From an uncultured Pseudomonadota bacterium (GTDB taxonomy: Bacteria > Pseudomonadota > Gammaproteobacteria > Methylococcales > Methylomonadaceae): 48,727 nucleotides of DNA. Positions 17,398 to 25,379 of the stretch are shown one piece after another (within the stretch, counting starts at the first letter, position 1; each line of letters opens with the position of its first letter). The stretch spans positions 1 through 48,727 of the forward strand of contig CAIQDI010000023.1 in the NCBI GenBank assembly GCA_903870545.1, given 5' to 3'. The position numbers and the translations under genes were made by a program. Below the pieces are notes generated by a model that had not been told where the DNA came from, did no database searches, and worked only from the letters and a program-made list of their open reading frames with translations.

Positions 17398-17470
17398 GAT
17401 TGATGTGTTGGTTTATGGGCTTTATGGGTTGACGGAAGATGAAATTTTGATTGTAGAGGGTGGGAAATGA
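17394..17470 (+). repeat. Methylase 3'-tail repeat, copy 2
   Basis: From GTGAGATTGATG onward the sequence matches the end of the methylase with only two substitutions before the last codons. It then has a 3-nt insertion and TGA in place of TAA. It carries the stop codon of the truncated antitoxin at its left end. At its right end it overlaps the ATG of the next antitoxin (17467). It is not translated as part of any long frame. Confidence 0.9.
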
Positions 17471-17679
17471 ACACATTACAACAAGTGATTCACCAAGAAA
17501 TTAACACGTTACCGATAATGTCACAAAAAGAGGTTTTAGATTTCGTGTTGTTTTTGAAAAACCGAATTAACGTTGAAACTGACCATGATTATTTGTCGAA
17601 AAACGCTGAAATTAAACAAGCAATCATTGACGGTTTGAATACGCCGCTTGATGAATGTTCAACGGAATTGGACTGGTAA
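17467..17679 (+). CDS. Type II antitoxin of the YoeB-like module
   Basis: This 70-aa protein has a helix typical of small DUF2281/VapB-like antitoxins (INTLPIMSQKEVLDFVLFLK). It ends with an acidic segment (AIIDGLNTPLDECSTELDW) likely to wrap the toxin. It is not a Phd/YefM protein, which is the usual partner of YoeB. Its TAA overlaps the ATG of the toxin by one base, the classic coupled arrangement. The start ATG overlaps the TGA of tail copy 2. The assignment rests mostly on position and on the LP...EVLDFV.FLK pattern. Confidence 0.65.
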   Translation: MNTLQQVIHQEINTLPIMSQKEVLDFVLFLKNRINVETDHDYLSKNAEIKQAIIDGLNTPLDECSTELDW

Positions 17680-17939
17680 TGTATCGACTTTATTACACCA
17701 ATCGCGCTAAAAAAGATGCGTTAAAAATTAAATCAGCGAATTTGAAAGATAAAGTTGCTGAATTATTAGCGTTGATTTCGTCTGACCCGTTGGCATATCC
17801 GCCCGAATTTGAGTTTTTAAAAGGGGATTTGAAAGGCGCGATTTCACGACGAATTAACAAACAACATCGTTTGGTTTATCAGGTTTTAGAAGATGAAAAA
17901 GCGATTAAGATTTTGATGATGTGGACGCATTATGAGTGA
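17679..17939 (+). CDS. YoeB/Txe-family toxin
   Basis: The 86-aa protein has the YoeB/Txe pattern: YRLYYTNRAKKDALKI, a central LKGDLKGAISRRINKQHRLVY, and the C-terminal MMWTHYE. Together these include the Arg, His and Tyr residues used for mRNA cleavage on the ribosome. The start at 17679 shares one base with the stop of the antitoxin; the longer open frame from 17655 lies inside the antitoxin gene. The stop TGA (17937-17939) coincides with the first bases of tail copy 3. All family residues appear to be present. Confidence 0.85.
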   Translation: MYRLYYTNRAKKDALKIKSANLKDKVAELLALISSDPLAYPPEFEFLKGDLKGAISRRINKQHRLVYQVLEDEKAIKILMMWTHYE

Positions 17940-18030
17940 TACCTGCGCGTTGAAACGTGAAATTGATGTGTTGGTTTATGGGCTTTATAGGTTGACGGAA
18001 GATAAAATCAAAATTATTGAAGGAAAATAG
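17938..18030 (+). repeat. Methylase 3'-tail repeat, copy 3
   Basis: 93 nt, the same length as copy 1 and about 83% identical by my count (16 differences). It still encodes a peptide like the methylase end (DTCALKREIDVLVYGLYR...) in an open frame ending in TAG. It begins at the stop of the YoeB-like toxin. It ends 9 nt before the ATG of the next antitoxin, and that gap carries GGAG. Confidence 0.9.
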
Positions 18031-18039
18031 GAGAACGCG

Positions 18040-18255
18040 ATGCAAGTAACAATCAATGTTCCAGACAATTTGCCATTAGCGATGGTTGAAAAATTTGTGC
18101 AACGAATTGAAAGACGGTTAATGAGAAAAGCGGCAATTGTTGAGTTTAAAAAACCACGTCCGATTGGTTTAGCAAAAGGAGAATTTGAAGTGCCAGCGAC
18201 ATTTTTTGAACCGTTGCCAGATGAGTTAATTCGGGCGTTTGAGGGTTTTGAATAA
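18040..18255 (+). CDS. vapB: Antitoxin of the VapBC-like module
   Basis: A 71-aa protein with a short beta-strand start (MQVTINVPDNLP), a basic helix (ERRLMRKAAI) and a C-terminal toxin-binding tail (IGLAKGEFEVPATFFEPLPD), as seen in antitoxins paired with PIN toxins of this type. GGAG 9 nt upstream is a good ribosome-binding site. Its TAA overlaps the ATG of the PIN gene by one base. Confidence 0.75.
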   Translation: MQVTINVPDNLPLAMVEKFVQRIERRLMRKAAIVEFKKPRPIGLAKGEFEVPATFFEPLPDELIRAFEGFE

Positions 18256-18641
18256 TGAAAGTATTGCTCGATACTTGCGCGTTTTTGTGGATAACGACCG
18301 ATGCCAAGGAATTAAGTGAAAATGCGCGGCAAATTTTCAGAAACCCCAAAAATGAAATGTTTTTAAGTTCCGTTTCGGTGTGGGAAATCATGGTAAAAAA
18401 TGGCATTGGGAAATTGCCGTTACCGTCGCCAGCGCAAGAATTTATTACGTCGCAGCGCATCAAGCATGAAATTGAAACCTTGCCGTTGACTGAAAAAGCG
18501 ATTTTTCACTTGAAAACGTTGCCGAAACATAATCAAGACCCGTTTGACCGAATGTTAATTTGCCAAGCGATTGAGTATGATTTGACGATTTTGACCTGTG
18601 ACGGTTTTATGGAGCAATATCCTGTGAAAACGGCTTGGTGA
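18255..18641 (+). CDS. vapC: PIN-domain toxin, VapC family
   Basis: The 128-aa protein has the PIN-domain acidic residues: LLDTCAFLWI (first Asp), SVWEIMVK (Glu), DPFDRMLICQA (third Asp) and ILTCDGFMEQ (fourth). VapC toxins cleave specific RNAs in a metal-dependent way. It belongs to the subgroup with an N-terminal DTcaFLW. It is coupled to the antitoxin gene by a one-base overlap and is the last gene of the island before ppx. Confidence 0.88.
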   Translation: MKVLLDTCAFLWITTDAKELSENARQIFRNPKNEMFLSSVSVWEIMVKNGIGKLPLPSPAQEFITSQRIKHEIETLPLTEKAIFHLKTLPKHNQDPFDRMLICQAIEYDLTILTCDGFMEQYPVKTAW

Positions 18642-18720
18642 ATGATGCGGATGATAATTTGTGTGCCGCTTGATTATGAAAAATAGAACTTATCAATAAT
18701 CTAAAAAATAGGACTTTTCT

Positions 18721-20220
18721 GTGTTAAAAAAACCACCTAGTTGTGTTGCCGCCGTCGATTTGGGATCAAACAGTTTTCACATGATTGTGTGTAGTTTGAC
18801 CGACGGTAAATTGAAAACTGTTGATCGCTTAAAAGAAATGGTGCGTTTGGCTTCGGGTTTAGATAGTAAAAACTATCTTGATGAAATCACTCAAGAACGT
18901 GCGTTGGCTTGTTTGGAACGTTTCGGACAACGAATTCGGCATTTTTCGCCTGAAAGTGTTCGGATTGTTGGCACGAGTACCTTGCGTACCGCGAAAAATT
19001 CCGCGCAGTTTTTAGAAAAAGCGGAACGAGCGTTAAATCATCCGATTCATATTATTTCGGGCATTGAAGAAGCCCGATTGATTTATCAAGGCGTGGCGAA
19101 CAGTTTGAGTAGCCCGACGAAATTACGTTTGGTGATGGATATTGGTGGCGGCAGTACCGAATATATTATTGGTTCCGGCGACAATCCACTCGACAAAGAA
19201 AGTGTGCCGATGGGTTGCGTGACGGTGAGCAATTTGTTTTTTAAAAATGACAAATTGTCGAAAGCGGCATTTAACGAAGCGATTTTATTTGCCCAACGGC
19301 GATTAGAACCGTTTCAGCAAAAATTCCACCGTAAAAATTGGAATGAAGCGATTGGCGCGTCAGGAAGTTTACGGTCTATTGATAAAGTGCTACAGGCAAA
19401 AAATTGGAGTAATAACGGCATTACGATTGAAGGCTTAGAACAACTGGTGCAGCATATTTACACTTGCTCGCATATTAACGAGTTGAATTTGCCTGACCTC
19501 GATGTTGAGCGGTTGCCGGTGTTTGTCGGGGGTGTAGCGATTGTTTATGCGACGTTTCAAAGCCTGAATATCTGCCAAATGACGGTATCGGATGGTGCGT
19601 TGCGCGAAGGGTTGATTCATGATTTGTTGGGACGAATTTATGACCACGATATTCGGGCAGCAACGGTTCGCAGTATTGCCGAAAGTTATCATGTCGATAA
19701 TCAACACGCGCTACGGATTAAACACACCTTGGATTATTTGCTGGCAGAATTACCGCTCGACTATTTTCAAATTGAGCTGGAGCAAGCGCAGCAGTTTTTG
19801 TATTGGGCGGCAGATTTACACGAACTCGGACGCGATATTGCTCATAATCAATATCACAAACACAGCGCGTATGTGATTGAAAACGGTGATTTCGCGGGAT
19901 TTTCACGGCAAGATCAAATGTTATTAGCGACCATTGTCCGAACGCATCGGCGCAAATTCTCGTTAAAAATATTCGCCGATTTACCTGCGCCGTGGAATCT
20001 TGAAGCTCCAAAATTAGCGTTATTATTACGGCTTGCCGTGTTGCTGCATCGTAATCGTCAGGATTATGAATTGCCGCCATTTCAATTTTCATGCTCAAAA
20101 TCAAAAACAACCTTACGCTTTCCTGAGGGTTGGTTAAATACGTCACCCCTGACACACGCCGATTTGAAGCATGAAGCGGAACATTTAATTTCTGATGGAT
20201 TAAAACTCGAATTTTCATAA
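18721..20220 (+). CDS. ppx: Exopolyphosphatase (Ppx/GppA family)
   Basis: It releases phosphate from polyphosphate chains and/or acts on pppGpp. Motifs: AAVDLGSNSFHMIVC and VMDIGGGSTEYIIG (two phosphate loops of the actin-like fold), EEARLIYQG, and a C-terminal HD-like helical domain (LHELGRDIAHNQYHKHSAY). Its 499 aa match proteobacterial Ppx. The start is a GTG at 18721. The next gene begins inside the stop codon (TAATG). Confidence 0.9.
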   Translation: MLKKPPSCVAAVDLGSNSFHMIVCSLTDGKLKTVDRLKEMVRLASGLDSKNYLDEITQERALACLERFGQRIRHFSPESVRIVGTSTLRTAKNSAQFLEKAERALNHPIHIISGIEEARLIYQGVANSLSSPTKLRLVMDIGGGSTEYIIGSGDNPLDKESVPMGCVTVSNLFFKNDKLSKAAFNEAILFAQRRLEPFQQKFHRKNWNEAIGASGSLRSIDKVLQAKNWSNNGITIEGLEQLVQHIYTCSHINELNLPDLDVERLPVFVGGVAIVYATFQSLNICQMTVSDGALREGLIHDLLGRIYDHDIRAATVRSIAESYHVDNQHALRIKHTLDYLLAELPLDYFQIELEQAQQFLYWAADLHELGRDIAHNQYHKHSAYVIENGDFAGFSRQDQMLLATIVRTHRRKFSLKIFADLPAPWNLEAPKLALLLRLAVLLHRNRQDYELPPFQFSCSKSKTTLRFPEGWLNTSPLTHADLKHEAEHLISDGLKLEFS

Positions 20221-21449
20221 TGATGCCGCGCGTTAATTTTATTTTTGTCGTGCGAATCGTCGCAGGATTTTTCACACTGTTATTTTTATTGTGTGTGTTT
20301 GTGTTGATTAGCGGTTTACGCGCTGAAAATAATCAGCCGCCACAAACCAAACTCACAGCAGAAAACGTCACGCAAGCGCGAAAAATTTTGTACGAAGGCA
20401 CCAAAATAAAACCTGACGACATTGCGGCAATTACGTTTACGGAAGCGGATTTAAATCTTGCCGGAAATTATTTGCTGAATCGCTATCGACAAAGTGCGAT
20501 TCACATTGAATTGATTAACAATAAACTGCGTTGCAGCGCGACATTCACCTTGCCGGCGAATCGATTTGCCAATTATTTCACCGTGAGTTTTCGCCTCAGT
20601 AGCGAAATGGGTAAACCATTGCCACGCATTACAAAGTTTAAAGTCGGGCAATTATTATTGCCGGCAAAACTCGCGGATTGGGTGATTCACGCGATGATTC
20701 GCCATTCATTTTTGAATGATTATTTTATTTTGGCGACAAAACCAATTCTGCGCGTGGTCATGGACAATAAAACGCTCACAATTTTTTATGATTCCACGAA
20801 CCAAAGCGCACAAATTAACGCCGAAAGTCGCCAACTTTATCAGCAAAAAATCGTAGAAGTTCTCACGCAACGTGATTCAAAATGGCGATTATCGCTCGCT
20901 GAATTATTAAAAGCGGTGTTTGAATTAGCGTATCAACGCGCGACGTTAGAAACTGCGATTCAGGAAAATCGCAGCGCAATTTTAGCGATTAACGATTATG
21001 TCAACGGAGAAGACGTGCCACCAATGGCGGCATTTTTGTATAAACGTTCGGATTTAGCACAGCATTTTATCGGCACGGCGGCGTTGACGGCTTCAACAAA
21101 TAGTCAGGTAGCGAATGCGTTGGGCGAAGCTAAAGAATTGAGCGACACCCGAGCGGGGGGAAGTGGTTTTAGTTTTGTTGATTTAGCCGCCGATAAAGCG
21201 GGCAGTCGTTTTGGTGAACTGGCGGTTTCGTCACCTGAAAATGCGCGACGGCTTCAAGCATTAACCGCTAAAATCAACGATTATCGCGACTTTATGCCCG
21301 ATCCGCGTGATTTGCCGGAACACATGAATGAAGCTGACTTTAAACGTCTTTTTGAATCCACCCAAAGTCCGGCGTATTTAACGCTTGCCACCCAAATTGA
21401 TACGCGGATTGCGTCAATGCCACTTTATAAATTAGCCACTCGCGATTGA
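20220..21449 (+). CDS. Unrecognised membrane-anchored protein downstream of ppx
   Basis: This 409-aa protein has one N-terminal membrane helix (residues about 8-32: VRIVAGFFTLLFLLCVFVLI) and then a long soluble part that would lie in the periplasm. Features: a beta-rich middle (residues about 60-190), helical segments with LAELLKAVFELAYQRATLE, and a helical C-terminus (GGSGFSFVDLAADKAGSRFG, ending MPLYKLATRD). I do not recognise a named family. It is translationally coupled to ppx (start ATG 20220 or 20223) and followed by a strong terminator, so it is the end of that operon. Confidence 0.75.
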   Translation: MMPRVNFIFVVRIVAGFFTLLFLLCVFVLISGLRAENNQPPQTKLTAENVTQARKILYEGTKIKPDDIAAITFTEADLNLAGNYLLNRYRQSAIHIELINNKLRCSATFTLPANRFANYFTVSFRLSSEMGKPLPRITKFKVGQLLLPAKLADWVIHAMIRHSFLNDYFILATKPILRVVMDNKTLTIFYDSTNQSAQINAESRQLYQQKIVEVLTQRDSKWRLSLAELLKAVFELAYQRATLETAIQENRSAILAINDYVNGEDVPPMAAFLYKRSDLAQHFIGTAALTASTNSQVANALGEAKELSDTRAGGSGFSFVDLAADKAGSRFGELAVSSPENARRLQALTAKINDYRDFMPDPRDLPEHMNEADFKRLFESTQSPAYLTLATQIDTRIASMPLYKLATRD

Positions 21450-21466
21450 AAAATTTTTTAAAAACA

Positions 21467-21507
21467 AAAAAGGCGGGGTGAATTTATTCAATTCACCCCG
21501 CCTTTTT
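21467..21507. terminator. Strong bidirectional terminator between the ppx operon and argG
   Basis: An 18-bp perfect stem (21467-21484 with 21490-21507; core GGCGGGGTGAAT) has a 5-nt loop. It is flanked by A-runs on the left and T-runs on the right, so it can stop both the plus-strand operon and argG on the minus strand. Confidence 0.9.
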
Positions 21508-21522
21508 GACGCGCCGTAAAAT

Positions 21523-22737
21523 TTATTTCACTTTACGTTTTGCCGCAATTCGTAACCGCAACGCATTCAATTTAATAAAACCCGCCGCATCTTTTTGATC
21601 GTACGCGCCTTGATCATCTTCAAACGTCGCAATGCTTTCGTCGAACAAACTGTCTGTGGCGGATTCGCGCCCAACTACAATCACGTTGCCTTTGTACAAT
21701 TTCAAACGCACTTTACCGTTCACGTTGAGTTGCGATTCATCAATCATCGTTTGCAACATTTGACGTTCTGGACTCCACCAATAACCGTTGTAAATAATGG
21801 TCGCATAACGCGGCATCAATTCATCTTTCAAATGGGCGACTTCGCGGTCAAGCGTTAACGATTCAATCGCGCGATGCGCTTTCAGCATAATCGTTCCAGC
21901 GGGCGTTTCGTAACAACCGCGTGATTTCATACCGACATAACGATTTTCAACAATATCCAAACGCCCAATGCCATTTTCGCCGCCAATTTTATTCAAGCGT
22001 TCCAACACCGTCGCTGGCGAAACGGGTTCGTCGTTAATCGCCACAATATCGCCCCGCGCAAACGTCAGCTCAATATACGTCGCTTGGTCGGGTGCATTTT
22101 CGGGTGAAACCGTCCAACGCCACATCGTTTCTTCGGGTTCCGTCCACGGATTTTCTAGCACGCGACCTTCGTAGGAAATGTGCAACAAATTCGCGTCCAT
22201 CGAATACGGTGACGAACCGCCTTGTTTCTGTTCGACTGGAATGCCGTGTTTCGCGGCGTAATCCAACAACGATTGGCGCGAATTCAAATCCCATTCTCGC
22301 CACGGAGCAATCACATGAATATCAGGACGCAACGCATACGCGCCCAATTCAAAACGCACTTGATCGTTTCCTTTGCCCGTCGCGCCATGTGAAATAGCAT
22401 CGGCACCGGTTTCGTTGGCAATTTCAATCAGCCGTTTCGCAATTAACGGACGGGCAATCGACGTTCCTAAAAGATATTCGCCTTCGTAAACCGTGTTAGC
22501 GCGAAACATCGGAAAGACGAAATCGCGGGCAAATTCTTCACGCAAATCGTCAATGTAAATTTCTTTAATGCCTAACGCTTGGGCTTTGGCGCGAGCGGGT
22601 TCGACTTCTTCGCCTTGTCCTAAATCTGCCGTGAACGTCACGACTTCACATTGATAAACGTCTTGTAACCATTTCAAAATGACCGATGTATCCAAACCAC
22701 CGGAATACGCTAAAACTACTTTTTTTGTGTTTGACAT
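21523..22737 (-). CDS. argG: Argininosuccinate synthase
   Basis: It joins citrulline and aspartate with ATP in arginine synthesis. The ATP-pyrophosphatase loop is at the N-terminus ([18 protein letters not shown]). [16 protein letters not shown] and [14 protein letters not shown] also mark the family. Its 404 aa are typical of the short bacterial form. The start ATG is at 22737. The gene is 24 nt downstream of ctpA on the same strand, so it may be transcribed with it. Confidence 0.96.
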   Translation of the reverse strand: MSNTKKVVLAYSGGLDTSVILKWLQDVYQCEVVTFTADLGQGEEVEPARAKAQALGIKEIYIDDLREEFARDFVFPMFRANTVYEGEYLLGTSIARPLIAKRLIEIANETGADAISHGATGKGNDQVRFELGAYALRPDIHVIAPWREWDLNSRQSLLDYAAKHGIPVEQKQGGSSPYSMDANLLHISYEGRVLENPWTEPEETMWRWTVSPENAPDQATYIELTFARGDIVAINDEPVSPATVLERLNKIGGENGIGRLDIVENRYVGMKSRGCYETPAGTIMLKAHRAIESLTLDREVAHLKDELMPRYATIIYNGYWWSPERQMLQTMIDESQLNVNGKVRLKLYKGNVIVVGRESATDSLFDESIATFEDDQGAYDQKDAAGFIKLNALRLRIAAKRKVK

Positions 22738-22761
22738 AAATGCTCTTGGTTGATTTAAAAA

Positions 22762-24090
22762 TTAACGTTTCATAATGCTAATGCCTTTCAACAACGTCAA
22801 CGCTTCATTCAAAGCGTAATCTTTTGCGTCGGTGGCATCTTTTTCTTTCGCGCCCGCCGCTTCTGATTCAGTCGCAGCTTTTTCTTTTTTATTTTGTAAA
22901 TGGTTCGACAAATCCGATTCTTTCACCGGTTTGAAATCTGATTTTTCCACCGATTCCAATTTCATTTGCGCCAATGGCACATCGGGTTCAATGCCTTCCG
23001 CTTGAATCGACCGACCCGACGGCGTGTAATAACGGGCGGTGGTTAATTTCACCGCTGAACCGTTGCTGGTTGGTAAAATCGTTTGCACCGAACCTTTGCC
23101 GAATGACTTTTCGCCCATAATAATGGCGCGTTTAGAATCTTGTAATGCACCGGCTACAATTTCCGATGCCGAAGCCGAACCGGCGTTAATCAAAACCACC
23201 ATGGGCGCGTCGTCGATTAAATCATCGGGCGCGGCACTAAAACGCATTTCAGAATTCGGAATGCGTCCTTTGGTGTAAACGATTAAACCGCTTTTCAAAA
23301 ATGCGTCGCTGACATCCACCGCCGCATTCAACACGCCGCCCGGATTATTCCGTAAATCCAAAACCAAGCCTTTCAACGTGCCGCCGTTTTCTTTTTTCAA
23401 ACTCGCTAAGGCTTCTTTCAAATTCTCGCCCGTGCCGGATTGAAAACTGCTGATTCGCACATAACCATAATTTTTATCGAGCATTTTACTTTTAACACTT
23501 TTCGATTTGATAATATCGCGCGTCAATGAAATTTTCAACGGAGCTTCCGAACCTTCGCGCACCACCGTCAACATAATTTTGCTGCCCGCATCGCCGCGCA
23601 TCAGTTTCACGGCATCCGCTAACGTCATGCCTTTCACGGGTTTGTCGTCCAAACGAATAATCAAATCGCCCGTTTTAATGCCGGCGCGTTGTGCGGGCGT
23701 GTCGTCAATTGGTGACACGACTTTGATAAAGCCGTTTTCCATCGTGACTTCAATACCCAAACCGCCAAATTGTCCGGTCGTGCCTTCTTTTAAGTCTTGA
23801 TATTCTTCGGCAACCAAATATGCCGAATGCGGATCTAAACCGCTCAACATCCCACGCACCGCGTCTTCCAACAATTTTTTGTCTGAAACGGGTTCAACGT
23901 AATCTTGTTTGATGCGTCCAAAAATTTCGGTAAACGTTTTCAAATCTTCCAATGGTAACGTTTCGGAATCGACCGCGACTTCGCTGGGTACCGTTGCAGC
24001 GCGTTGGGCAAAAACGTTGCTGCTCATGCCAATCGTGCCGCCTAACGCCACACTTAATGACAACCAATAAACACTTTTCTTTTTTAACAT
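22762..24090 (-). CDS. ctpA: Carboxy-terminal processing protease, S41 family
   Basis: This 442-aa protein has a signal peptide or membrane anchor at residues about 8-30. A PDZ domain follows (residues about 95-175, FGGLGIEVTMENGFIKVVSP), then the S41 catalytic domain with Ser in GSASASEIVAGAL and Lys in GEKSFGKGSVQT. It would cleave C-terminal tails of periplasmic proteins, including cell-wall hydrolases. The tail is Lys/Glu/Ala rich. Its place behind envC fits a link to envelope and septum remodelling, an order common in gammaproteobacteria. Confidence 0.93.
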   Translation of the reverse strand: MLKKKSVYWLSLSVALGGTIGMSSNVFAQRAATVPSEVAVDSETLPLEDLKTFTEIFGRIKQDYVEPVSDKKLLEDAVRGMLSGLDPHSAYLVAEEYQDLKEGTTGQFGGLGIEVTMENGFIKVVSPIDDTPAQRAGIKTGDLIIRLDDKPVKGMTLADAVKLMRGDAGSKIMLTVVREGSEAPLKISLTRDIIKSKSVKSKMLDKNYGYVRISSFQSGTGENLKEALASLKKENGGTLKGLVLDLRNNPGGVLNAAVDVSDAFLKSGLIVYTKGRIPNSEMRFSAAPDDLIDDAPMVVLINAGSASASEIVAGALQDSKRAIIMGEKSFGKGSVQTILPTSNGSAVKLTTARYYTPSGRSIQAEGIEPDVPLAQMKLESVEKSDFKPVKESDLSNHLQNKKEKAATESEAAGAKEKDATDAKDYALNEALTLLKGISIMKR

Positions 24091-24149
24091 AATTTTTTTT
24101 TCATACTCGAATAGTTTTTAAATTTAGGGTTTTAATCGTTTTGCTGTTT

Positions 24150-25376
24150 TCACTTACACCATTCCACCGGATTGAGCGATTTGCCTTTTTTACGAATACC
24201 AAAATACAAACTTGCTCTATCATGACCGCCGCTCAAACCTACCGTGGCAATCACATCGCCTGAATTGACTACCTCACCGACTTTTTTATACAAACTTTGA
24301 TTAAACGCATACAAGCTAATATAGCCTTTGCCGTGATCAACAATAATCAGATTTCCATAACCGCGCATCCAATCGGCATAAATCACTTTGCCATCGGTAA
24401 TGGTGTGAATTTCCGTGCCTTCATCGGCGGCAATTATTACGCCGTCTAATTTACCTTCTTCTCGTGCGCTGCCGAATTTTTTCATCATTTCACCTTTTAA
24501 TGGCCACGGTAATTTGCCTTTCAACGTAGAAAAGTCACCGGCTAACGGCGGAAAGTTTTCAGCGTTAAGCGGTGGCGTGATTGTTGCGACAACAGGCATT
24601 TCTGTGTGAACTTTCGCCACAATTGGCGGTTCTTCGTCCGCTAATTTGGGCGCAACAAAAACAGTTTCTTCTGCTTCCAAACGTGTTTTACGCAACGCCC
24701 GCGCTTTTTCAATTTCAGAATTTAAATCGCTGTTCGAGTTTTGTAACGTCGAAAGTAAATTTTTCAACGTCGTTTCGCTGTCTTTCAAGCGATTGATTTG
24801 TTGTTCGTTCGACAAAAAATCAGGATTCGCTTGTTTCAATAATTGCGCTCGTTGTTTTCTGAGCGATTCTACCGCATTTTGTTCAAGGTGTTTTTTCGTC
24901 AAATTTTGTTCAAGTTGCGCGGTTTCGGCTTCATTTTGTTGCTTTAATTTTTCCAAATGCCGCAAAATATCGCTCACATTATTCAGCTGATTCACGCGCC
25001 GCGCGTTCAAATAATCGTAATACGCCAACATTCGACTAGATAATAAGGGGTTTTCTTGATTTAGCAATAACTTCAATCGTTCTTTATGCCCCATCGCGTA
25101 CATCGTTTTCACTTGTCCCGCGAGTTCGTCGTTTTGTTTGCTAATTTCCAGCGTCAACACTTGAACTTCGGTGTGAATTTTTGCTAAATTTTGCTTCTGG
25201 TGCGCGGTTTGATTTTCCAACGTTCTCAATAACGCCGAGGTGTTGCCGTACAATTTATCAAGTTCAGCGAGTTGATTATTGAGCAACGTGGATTTATCGA
25301 CCGACATTTCAGCGTGACTATTCGCCACGCTAAATATAAAAAATAAGCCAAAAAAGAATTTAAACAAACGTGTCAC
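24150..25376 (-). CDS. envC: EnvC-like murein hydrolase activator
   Basis: The 408-aa product has a signal peptide (residues 1-22) and a long coiled coil (about 28-230, rich in LEQN and EKLKQQNEAETAQLEQ). A C-terminal LytM/M23 domain begins near 290 (TDGKVIYADWMRGYGNLIIV). The zinc-binding His residues of active M23 peptidases are missing (GVIIAA and LYFGIR at the usual positions). This is as in EnvC, which does not cut peptidoglycan but activates amidases at the division site. The start is a GTG at 25376, 3 nt after the stop of gpmI. Confidence 0.9.
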   Translation of the reverse strand: MTRLFKFFFGLFFIFSVANSHAEMSVDKSTLLNNQLAELDKLYGNTSALLRTLENQTAHQKQNLAKIHTEVQVLTLEISKQNDELAGQVKTMYAMGHKERLKLLLNQENPLLSSRMLAYYDYLNARRVNQLNNVSDILRHLEKLKQQNEAETAQLEQNLTKKHLEQNAVESLRKQRAQLLKQANPDFLSNEQQINRLKDSETTLKNLLSTLQNSNSDLNSEIEKARALRKTRLEAEETVFVAPKLADEEPPIVAKVHTEMPVVATITPPLNAENFPPLAGDFSTLKGKLPWPLKGEMMKKFGSAREEGKLDGVIIAADEGTEIHTITDGKVIYADWMRGYGNLIIVDHGKGYISLYAFNQSLYKKVGEVVNSGDVIATVGLSGGHDRASLYFGIRKKGKSLNPVEWCK

Positions 25377-25379
25377 AAC

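Noticed and set aside
17401-17466. Short coding gene between the truncated HigA and the next antitoxin
   Set aside because: The stretch is the methylase-tail copy; no start codon and frame give a separate product.
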